7,460 nucleotides of DNA, taken from contig JAQTNB010000053.1 in assembly GCA_028714055.1 (NCBI GenBank), positions 1-7,460 on the forward strand, in the 5' to 3' direction. Under the pieces are notes generated by a model. That model ran no database searches. It was not told the DNA's origin and was given only the letters and a program-made list of their open reading frames with translations. The stretch comes from Candidatus Omnitrophota bacterium (GTDB lineage: Bacteria > Omnitrophota > Gorgyraeia > Gygaellales > Profunditerraquicolaceae). This document shows positions 1 through 4,457 of this stretch, one piece after another. The number at the start of each line of letters is the position of its first letter. Positions within the stretch are counted from its first letter, which is position 1. Both the position numbers and the translations under genes were made by a program.

Positions 1-129
1 ACCGAAGTGCTCCTGGAGGCCTATCTTGGCAAGGCTGATTCCCTCTATAACGCTGCCGAATATAAAGAGGCGATAGCGGTGTATAGGGAGGCGCTGGAAA
101 AAACGCCCGTTGAAAAGGTGTCGCAGTAG
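1..129 (+). pseudogene. 5' piece of TPR gene, ended by in-frame TAG (partial at left edge)
   Basis: Frame 1 is open from the window edge to a TAG at 127-129 and translates as 42 residues of TPR-like helix, with the pattern Y-x-A-A-E-Y-K-E-A-I-A-V-Y near codons 16-28. The same frame continues directly after the TAG with another TPR-like segment (H-Y-G-L-A-W-A-F, then E-F-K-E-A-I-E-A-F) and joins the large TPR coding region without any frame change. This piece is therefore best read as the upstream part of the same gene. The true start lies left of the window. The break could be a real nonsense mutation, a sequencing or assembly error, or a recoded codon; the sequence alone cannot decide. I call it a pseudogene fragment provisionally. 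Confidence 0.55.
127..129 (+). other. in-frame amber codon inside TPR gene
   Basis: The codons around it read TCG CAG TAG CTG CAG. A single transition (C to T) would turn a CAG glutamine codon into this TAG. The base after the stop is C, generally a weak termination context. Against genome-wide TAG recoding, the exbB gene just downstream ends with TAG at 2155-2157 at a normal family length. Confidence 0.8.
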
Positions 130-213
130 CTGCAGGACAGGGTCCATTACGGCCTTGCCTGGGCCTTTCTTAAGGATGGGGAGTTTAAGGAGGCGATAGA
201 GGCTTTTCGCAAG

Positions 214-1506
214 GTGGCCAAAGGCAGCGACGACAAGACCTTTAAGGTGGCGGCATTATGCCAGATGGGGGATGCCTACCAGGATTCCGGGGATTACCGC
301 AAGGCCCAGGAGGTCTATGACTCGATACTGCGGGATTATCCGGACAGCCTCTACGGCGATTACGTGCAATACCAGCTGGGGTTGACATTGTTCAAGACCT
401 CCGATTATAATGCCGCGATCATGGCTTTTCAGAAGCTCAAAGACAATTTTCCCGGCTCGAAGCTTTCCGACGATGCCGCGTATGTGACGGGCCTCAGTTA
501 TTTTCAGGCCGAAGATTATAACGCCAGCAGGGAGATATTCGAGCAGTTCTCAAAAGAATTGAAAGACAGCCCTCTGCGCCCCCAGGCGGTATATCTTCTG
601 GGGACCAGCCTTTACAACCTGGGTAAATTCCAGGAGGCGATAGAGGTGTTTAAGGATATCGCGCGCACGTATACCTCCGATGCGGAGCTTTCCCAGAAGG
701 CGGAATATGAGATCGCCGACTGCTTTTTCCAGATGGGCAACGAAAAAGAAGCGGTGGCGCGTTTTAAGATGTTGCGTACCAAATATCCGGATTCAAGCCT
801 TACCCCCGAGATCATGTGGTGGCTGGGGGAATACTATTACCGCCTGGGAGAACAGGGCACCGCGCGCCGGTATTTTCTGGCGCTTATACAGGATTTTTCC
901 AAAAGTAACCTCGTGCCCGATGCGTATTACGTCCTGGGGTCCCTGGCGGCGGAGGAGTCGAAATACGAAGAGGCGGTCGGCTATTTCCGCAAGGCCGTTG
1001 AACACGGCAGGTCAGACCTTGCGGGGCAGGCCTCCGTTGCCATCGCCGATATCTACGTAAAACAACAGGACCCTTCGGCTGCCATCGCGACATTTAAGGA
1101 CGTCATCGGGCAGTATCCGCACCTGGCGCACCTTGTTTACCCGAAGCTGGCGGATATTTACCGGCAGCAGGGGGCGCTGGATGAGGCGTACGATTTCTAC
1201 CGCAAGGGCCTGGAGGCCGTTCCGTTAAGGCAGATGCCCGATATGCAGTTTATGATCGCCGAGGTCCTGCAGGCTCAGGGGAAGGTTGAGGAAGCGATAG
1301 AAGAATACCTTAAGGTCACCTACCTGTATGGCGAACGCCAGGACCTGGCGGCAAAGTCGCTTTTGCGGGCCGCGGGGCTTTATGAGAACAAGGAGGCCTT
1401 CAAAGAGGCGGTGGGGATCTATCAGCGGGTCATATCCATGGGGATCGAAGAAGGAAAATACGCCCGGGAACGCATTGACTGGATCAATGCCCATGCCGGA
1501 CGATAA
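214..1506 (+). CDS. TPR-repeat (alpha-solenoid) protein, probably periplasmic or envelope-associated
   Basis: The 430 residues after the GTG at 214 are almost wholly tetratricopeptide-like repeats of about 33-38 residues. Each has the signature of an A-x-Y-x-x-G helix followed by A-x-x-x-F/Y and a closing Y/F-P-D/G-S turn (for example R-D-Y-P-D-S near residues 40-45 and T-K-Y-P-D-S near 189-194). TPR proteins are scaffolds for protein-protein contacts, and no enzymatic motif is seen. The GTG at 214 lies inside a repeat helix and has no well-spaced ribosome site, so it is the first possible start after the TAG and probably not the natural one. In-frame TPR sequence continues upstream to codon 1. 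The gene ends with TAA 18 nt before exbB. TPR genes next to exbB/exbD or tolQ/tolR are common (compare YbgF/CpoB in Tol-Pal), so a role in the same envelope complex is a reasonable inference. No signal peptide can be judged because the N-terminus is missing. Confidence 0.8.
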   Translation: MAKGSDDKTFKVAALCQMGDAYQDSGDYRKAQEVYDSILRDYPDSLYGDYVQYQLGLTLFKTSDYNAAIMAFQKLKDNFPGSKLSDDAAYVTGLSYFQAEDYNASREIFEQFSKELKDSPLRPQAVYLLGTSLYNLGKFQEAIEVFKDIARTYTSDAELSQKAEYEIADCFFQMGNEKEAVARFKMLRTKYPDSSLTPEIMWWLGEYYYRLGEQGTARRYFLALIQDFSKSNLVPDAYYVLGSLAAEESKYEEAVGYFRKAVEHGRSDLAGQASVAIADIYVKQQDPSAAIATFKDVIGQYPHLAHLVYPKLADIYRQQGALDEAYDFYRKGLEAVPLRQMPDMQFMIAEVLQAQGKVEEAIEEYLKVTYLYGERQDLAAKSLLRAAGLYENKEAFKEAVGIYQRVISMGIEEGKYARERIDWINAHAGR

Positions 1507-1524
1507 GGAATAAGGAGGAGGCAG

Positions 1525-2157
1525 ATGGATTTATACAAGATGGGGCTGTGGCAGGTGTTTGTGGCAGGGGGGCCGGTGATGTGGCCGATACTCCTCTGTT
1601 CTATTTTTGCCTTTGCGGTCATATTGGAAAAATTCTGGCACCTGCGCCGGATAGAAATAGACACCCGCCAGTTCCTCGATAAAATACTGGAGCTGGTCAA
1701 GCATCATAAGATAAAGGAGGCGCTGCAATTTTGCGACGGGACCCCCAGCCCTATCGCGCACATCCTCAAGGCGGGGATCCTCAAGTATGACCGCACGCGC
1801 GAAGAGATCAAGGAGGCGATAGAAGACGCCTCGCTCTATGAGATCCCGAAGCTTGAAAAGAACCTGACCACCTTGGCGACCCTCGCCCATGTTTCCCCGC
1901 TGCTGGGGCTGCTCGGGACGGTCACCGGAATGGTCAGGTGCTTCCAGACAATACAGATGAAAGCGACATCGCTGCATCCTGTTTCTCCCGGGGACCTTGC
2001 GGGGGGTATCTGGGAGGCGCTGTTGACGACGGTCGCCGGCCTGATCGTCGCGATCCCCACCTTCGTGGCGTACAATTACCTTGTCACACGGATCAATAAT
2101 TTTATCCTGGAAATGGAAAAGGCCTCCACGGAACTGGTCAATTTCCTGACCGAATAG
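1525..2157 (+). CDS. exbB: ExbB/TolQ/MotA-family proton channel protein
   Basis: This 210-residue protein has the three-helix layout of ExbB/TolQ: TM1 at about residues 15-36, a cytoplasmic loop, TM2 at about 117-138 and TM3 at about 160-186. The family hallmarks are present: G-L-L-G-T-V-T-G-M at 128-136 and G-I-W-E-A-L-L-T-T-V-A-G-L at 161-173. ExbB pentamers surround an ExbD pair in the inner membrane and use the proton gradient to drive a TonB- or TolA-like partner. The start is well supported by a strong AAGGAGG-type site shortly before the ATG. The gene ends with TAG at normal family length, followed by exbD after 8 nt. Whether it serves TonB-type uptake, a Tol-like envelope function or some other motor cannot be told from the sequence. 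Confidence 0.93.
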   Translation: MDLYKMGLWQVFVAGGPVMWPILLCSIFAFAVILEKFWHLRRIEIDTRQFLDKILELVKHHKIKEALQFCDGTPSPIAHILKAGILKYDRTREEIKEAIEDASLYEIPKLEKNLTTLATLAHVSPLLGLLGTVTGMVRCFQTIQMKATSLHPVSPGDLAGGIWEALLTTVAGLIVAIPTFVAYNYLVTRINNFILEMEKASTELVNFLTE

Positions 2158-2165
2158 GAGCGGGC

Positions 2166-2567
2166 ATGCGTTTCAGAAGACATATGGAGATTGAACACGG
2201 GCTCAAACAGATAGATATCGCCCCCCTGATCGATATCGTCTTTCAGCTGCTGATATTTTTTATGCTCACGTCGAGCTTTATCATCCAGCCGGGGATCAAG
2301 GTGAACCTGCCGAAGGCGCTCACCAGCGAAGTCGTAAAATTCGAAAACGTGGAGCTGTTGGTCTCCGCGGAGAACATCGTTTATTTCAACGGGAAGGTCG
2401 TCGTCACCTCGGAGCTCAAAAATCTCCTTGCCGGGGTGGCCAAAAGGAAGCAGTCGGTGCTGATCAGGGCGGACAAGCAGGCCTCTTTAGGGAGGATCGT
2501 CGAGGTCTGGGATATGTGCCGTGACCTGGGGGTCGCTCAGGTCAACATCGCAACCAACCAGGAATGA
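2166..2567 (+). CDS. exbD: ExbD/TolR-family proton channel protein
   Basis: This 133-residue protein has the ExbD layout: a short basic cytoplasmic start, one TM helix at about residues 18-40 and a periplasmic domain. The TM segment contains the family motif P-L-I-D-I-V-F-Q-L-L-I-F-F, with Asp23 at the position of the essential proton-carrying aspartate of ExbD/TolR. The periplasmic part (about 45-130) has the expected alternating strand pattern ending in V-A-Q-V-N-I-A-T. The start at 2166 is preceded by GGAG at the end of exbB. A second in-frame ATG at codon 7 is possible, but the first leaves a basic N-terminus as usual. The stop TGA overlaps the ATG of the next gene (ATGA), which indicates translational coupling and a shared operon. 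Confidence 0.93.
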   Translation: MRFRRHMEIEHGLKQIDIAPLIDIVFQLLIFFMLTSSFIIQPGIKVNLPKALTSEVVKFENVELLVSAENIVYFNGKVVVTSELKNLLAGVAKRKQSVLIRADKQASLGRIVEVWDMCRDLGVAQVNIATNQE

Positions 2568-3205
2568 TGACCAGCAGTTTGAAGAAGACCTTATTTTTTT
2601 CCTTTGCGGGGCACCTGGCGTGCTTTGGCTTCCTGGGGCTTTCTTTCGGGCACAGCCTGCCGCGTATCTCTCTTAGCGATGCCTTTTACTGGGGGACATT
2701 CCGCCGGCCGGGCCTCTCCGTGACGGGTTACCCGCATACGCGCGATAACCCCCTGGGGACGGTGTTCCTTGAAGCGCGCGGCAAAGGGATGCTTCGCTAT
2801 GCAGGGGCGCGGGACTTTGCCGTGCCCGAAGGGCGAGCCAAGCCTCAATCTCTCCCCGGGCCGGGATCAGCCAAGGCGCAGATCTCCCCGCAGGCAAGCG
2901 TGCCTTTGCCTGCGGCCAGAAAAGAGCAGTCGGTCATGTTTTATCCCCGCCTGCCTTATCAGGTCAGCCTGTATTTCAAGGACAGGCAAGTCGTGCATAT
3001 CGAGCTTATGTTCAACGTCGTTCCGGAGAGTAAGGCAGGGGACATCTTCGTAAAAAGGAAGGTCTCTTCCGGGAACCTGGAAGCGGACCTTTTGAGCATG
3101 CGGTATATCAGCAGGTACCTTTCTGTCCAGCGGATGGGTTTTGCGCCCGGCTCATGGCAGAGCGTTGCGATCGAGCTGTCAACCGCAAAAGATGATACTC
3201 ATTGA
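2564..3205 (+). CDS. divergent TonB/TolA-like energy-transducing protein
   Basis: This 213-residue protein sits where TonB or TolA normally sits, directly after exbB-exbD, and has matching architecture. It has a single N-terminal hydrophobic segment at about residues 9-29 after a short basic start, then a long Pro/Ala/Ser-rich linker (densest at about 88-118) and a small C-terminal domain. The C-terminal part (about 141-205) reads like a weak TonB C-terminal fold: I-E-L-M-F-N-V, then K-V-S-S-G-N-L-E-A-D-L-L-S-M-R-Y-I-S-R-Y-L near 166-186, then a final strand V-A-I-E-L. TonB-type proteins span the periplasm and pass ExbB/ExbD energy to outer-membrane partners. Two ATGs stand in tandem at the start; either could be used. 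The TonB assignment rests on layout and context more than on strong motif identity. The stop overlaps the next gene. Confidence 0.62.
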   Translation: MMTSSLKKTLFFSFAGHLACFGFLGLSFGHSLPRISLSDAFYWGTFRRPGLSVTGYPHTRDNPLGTVFLEARGKGMLRYAGARDFAVPEGRAKPQSLPGPGSAKAQISPQASVPLPAARKEQSVMFYPRLPYQVSLYFKDRQVVHIELMFNVVPESKAGDIFVKRKVSSGNLEADLLSMRYISRYLSVQRMGFAPGSWQSVAIELSTAKDDTH

Positions 3206-3419
3206 TTTCTCCATAGCGATAGCGTTTTATATCCTGGGCATCCTGGCAGCGGCTTTTGCCCTCGGGGTGTTTACCGGCAAACAAAAGGATAAAGACCTTT
3301 CCCTGGACCCCCGTTTTATATGGTTTTGTTCGGTGTGCTCGTATACGTTTATTAATACCAAGGAGGATTATATTTCTACGTGTCCGCGCTGCGGAAGCTA
3401 TAATAAAAAAAGTAGTTGA
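3192..3419 (+). CDS. small membrane-anchored zinc-ribbon protein
   Basis: This reading frame gives 75 residues from the ATG at 3192, which overlaps the end of the TonB-like gene by 14 nt. Residues 5-28 are strongly hydrophobic and should form one membrane anchor. A charged stretch (K-Q-K-D-K-D) follows, and then a compact Cys4 motif with Cys46, Cys49, Cys64 and Cys67: two C-x-x-C knuckles 14 residues apart, typical of a rubredoxin-like or zinc-ribbon fold. I do not recognise a named family. An in-frame upstream start exists near 3141 but would place polar residues far inside the previous gene and before the anchor, so 3192 is preferred, although no clear ribosome site is visible. Its TGA (3417-3419) lies inside the -35 box of the next promoter. 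It could be a metal-binding or assembly accessory of the Exb/TonB-like complex, but this is a guess from position only. Confidence 0.68.
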   Translation: MILIDFSIAIAFYILGILAAAFALGVFTGKQKDKDLSLDPRFIWFCSVCSYTFINTKEDYISTCPRCGSYNKKSS

Positions 3420-3443
3420 CAGGCGGTGTGCTTGTTTTAGAAT
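3416..3443 (+). promoter_or_regulatory. sigma70-like promoter of the wHTH gene
   Basis: A perfect TTGACA (3416-3421) is followed after 16 nt by TAGAAT (3438-3443), one mismatch from TATAAT. The expected start of transcription is near 3450, just ahead of the strong ribosome site. The -35 overlaps the stop codon of the zinc-ribbon gene, so this is an internal promoter. I see no terminator between the upstream operon and it, and read-through is possible. Confidence 0.65.
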
Positions 3444-3454
3444 GAGTATCATTC
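3440..3454. promoter_or_regulatory. Fur-box-like palindrome over -10/+1
   Basis: GAATGA-GTA-TCATTC is a perfect 6+6 inverted repeat with a 3-nt centre, overlapping the -10 box and the expected transcription start. Its inner 13 bases match 11 of 13 with the classic Fur core AATGATAATCATT. The position suits a repressor site. The identity of the regulator is inference; it could be a Fur-family protein or the wHTH protein encoded just downstream. Confidence 0.45.
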
Positions 3455-3463
3455 AGGAGGTGA
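3455..3463 (+). promoter_or_regulatory. ribosome binding site that fixes the wHTH start
   Basis: AGGAGGTGA is a full match to the 16S anti-Shine-Dalgarno sequence. It lies two bases before the ATG at 3466, with 5 nt between GGAGG and the ATG, and shows that the gene starts there and not at the longer in-frame start near 3256. Confidence 0.85.
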
Positions 3464-3465
3464 AA

Positions 3466-3672
3466 ATGATTACTGAAATCGGAATAGTTGCTGGAGAAAT
3501 ATGGCACTATCTTGATCAGCACGGCGAAGTAGCATTGTCTTCACTGGCCCAGGGGATCGATAAGCCCCGCGATAACGTTTTGATGAGCCTCGGATGGCTC
3601 GCCAGGGAAGGGCACGTTATCCTGCAGCAGGCCGGCAGCGATTACAGGGTGAGTCTTAGAAAGAACGGATAA
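3466..3672 (+). CDS. winged helix-turn-helix protein, DUF2582 type
   Basis: From the ATG at 3466 this is a 68-residue basic protein made of a single winged helix. An N-terminal helix (E-I-G-I-V-A-G-E-I-W-H-Y-L) is followed by the L-S-S-L-A-Q-G-I-D turn, then a recognition-like helix N-V-L-M-S-L-G-W-L-A-R-E-G-H near residues 37-50 and a wing with V-I-L-Q-Q and Y-R-V-S-L. The pattern L-G-W-L-A-R-E and the length fit the DUF2582 winged-helix family, small proteins of unknown function in bacteria and archaea. It may bind DNA, possibly its own palindromic promoter, but that is untested. It has its own promoter and a perfect ribosome site, so it is probably well expressed. The next gene starts 6 nt after its TAA. 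Confidence 0.85.
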   Translation: MITEIGIVAGEIWHYLDQHGEVALSSLAQGIDKPRDNVLMSLGWLAREGHVILQQAGSDYRVSLRKNG

Positions 3673-3678
3673 GCTTGT

Positions 3679-4011
3679 ATGCGTTCCCGCGGCGTCGCTT
3701 TACTGCTTCTTCTCGGCACGATCGTCGTGACCGGAATCCTGTCGGCGGTCATTGCCAATATCATACTGAATCAATCCCGTTTTTCCCAGCACCAGGTTAA
3801 CCGCCTCAGGGCCTATTATTCGGCCATGGCGGTGATGCAGATCACCAGGGACAACCTTTTTAACGGGACCTGGTCTGCCCCCAGCAATTATGACGATTAT
3901 CACCCGGACGCGGATATCCCCTATCCGGTCGATATCATGATAAGCGACCCCGATGCTAACGGGATCAGCACCATCAGGCTTAGCGTAGACTACACTTATA
4001 GCGAAAGCTAA
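3679..4011 (+). CDS. short PilX/GspK-like minor pseudopilin
   Basis: This 110-residue protein starts M-R-S-R-G followed by a long hydrophobic stretch (about residues 6-30) and then R-L-R-A-Y-Y-S-A-M-A-V-M-Q-I-T. This is the layout of GspK/PilX-type minor pilins: a short basic leader, cleavage after Gly5 by prepilin peptidase, a hydrophobic helix, then a helix rich in Ala and Arg. As in GspK, no Glu is present at mature position 5. The C-terminal part is short, acidic and Tyr/Asp-rich, and the protein is smaller than typical PilX or GspK, so it may be a reduced form. The ribosome site is weak and translation may be coupled to the wHTH gene 6 nt upstream. The nearby pil operon supports a pilus or secretion role. 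A plain membrane-anchored protein is the alternative. Confidence 0.6.
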   Translation: MRSRGVALLLLLGTIVVTGILSAVIANIILNQSRFSQHQVNRLRAYYSAMAVMQITRDNLFNGTWSAPSNYDDYHPDADIPYPVDIMISDPDANGISTIRLSVDYTYSES

Positions 4012-4141
4012 TCCTCTCAAACGCGCTTTAAACCCCGTCGATAACCTCCTTAAACGCATAACAATTAGTGAGTAAGTTTATAATAATCTAAGTAAATCTA
4101 TTATATTTTTATTTGTTTTAATTGTATCTATAATCTGTTTG

Positions 4142-4160
4142 TTTTCAAGCGGTTTGAGAA
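4142..4160. other. weak hairpin
   Basis: TTTTCAA and TTGAGAA form a 7-bp stem with one G-T pair around a 5-nt loop (GCGGT). It is AT-rich and not followed by a clear T-run, so it is not a convincing terminator. It could be incidental. Confidence 0.2.
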
Positions 4161-4196
4161 TAAAGTAAGTCTAAGTAAGTTTAAGAAAAAAAACAC

Positions 4197-4225
4197 TTGA
4201 CAAAATAAGTCCGTTATGTTCTAAT
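4197..4225 (+). promoter_or_regulatory. sigma70-like promoter of the pil operon
   Basis: A perfect TTGACA (4197-4202) is followed after the ideal 17 nt by TCTAAT (4220-4225), one mismatch from TATAAT. Transcription would start near 4232, giving a leader of about 34 nt before the HTH gene. The -10 is bracketed by two TAAGTCC repeats, so binding there would probably block or modulate it. Confidence 0.68.
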
Positions 4226-4265
4226 TAAGTCCACAGTGGAATATATGAGCAAAACATAAACTAAG

Positions 4266-4457
4266 ATGAACAGACTGATCGACATTGACGAATTAGCGGC
4301 ATATCTTAAGCTTAAGAAGCAGACGATCTATAATTGGCTTCACGAGAGAAAGATCACCGGTATCAAGGTCGGAGGCGTCTGGAGGTTTGACCGTAAAGAG
4401 ATCGACGCCTGGCTTAAGAGCAGAAGAAGGGTTTCCAGGACAGGGGAGAAGCAATGA
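4266..4457 (+). CDS. excisionase-type (MerR-like) helix-turn-helix DNA-binding protein
   Basis: This 63-residue protein is a single HTH_17/excisionase-family domain. I-D-E-L-A-A-Y-L-K-L-K-K-Q-T-I-Y-N-W-L-H-E-R-K-I forms the HTH at about residues 7-30, followed by the wing I-K-V-G-G-V-W-R-F and the closing helix E-I-D-A-W-L-K-S-R. Proteins of this family bind short DNA sites, as phage excisionases or as small regulators. No integrase, att site or other phage gene is visible, so a regulatory role is more likely. Its ATGA overlap with the fused pilM-pilN gene shows that it is the first gene of the pil operon, and the repeats at its own promoter suggest autoregulation (inference). The ribosome site is weak (an AAG directly before the ATG). 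Confidence 0.83.
   Translation: MNRLIDIDELAAYLKLKKQTIYNWLHERKITGIKVGGVWRFDRKEIDAWLKSRRRVSRTGEKQ

Larger units (their letters stand above)
4073..4232 (+). repeat. TAAGT motif cluster (candidate operator array)
   Basis: TAAGT occurs on the + strand at 4073, 4089, 4166, 4172, 4176, 4206 and 4226. Two AAGTAAGT octamers lie exactly 10 bp apart (4163-4170 and 4173-4180). Two identical TAAGTCC heptamers (4206-4212 and 4226-4232) lie exactly 20 bp apart and flank the -10 box. The sites at 4166, 4176, 4206 and 4226 are spaced by multiples of 10, about one helical turn, as expected for a protein binding one DNA face. Confidence 0.55.
4012..4265. other. AT-rich intergenic region before the pil operon
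   Basis: This 254-nt stretch holds no convincing gene. Base composition shifts sharply from its neighbours: only 8 of 60 bases at 4081-4140 are G or C. It contains seven TAAGT motifs, a promoter and a weak hairpin, described separately. I see no GC-rich hairpin plus T-run to serve as a terminator for the preceding gene. Confidence 0.75.

Noticed and set aside
680..1060. 126-codon + strand frame inside the TPR gene
   Set aside because: It overlaps clear TPR coding sequence in another frame, and its Arg/Pro/Trp-rich translation looks like an out-of-frame reading.
3256..3465. Longer N-terminal extension of the wHTH protein
   Set aside because: It overlaps the zinc-ribbon gene and its promoter. 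The perfect ribosome site at 3455-3463 places the start at 3466.
4046..4052. CCTCCTT, which reads as a ribosome site on the minus strand and resembles the 16S 3' end
   Set aside because: No start codon follows at a suitable distance on the minus strand, and no rRNA sequence surrounds it.
4012..4072. Terminator after the pseudopilin gene
   Set aside because: I looked for a GC-rich stem followed by a T-run and found none.
4129..4134. Perfect TATAAT in the AT-rich region
   Set aside because: No acceptable -35 lies 15-19 nt upstream, and the DNA here is so AT-rich that the hexamer is expected by chance.
4245..4259. Four-codon mini-frame ATG AGC AAA ACA TAA in the pil operon leader
   Set aside because: It is very short, has only a weak ribosome site and shows no attenuator-like structure. 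Probably chance.
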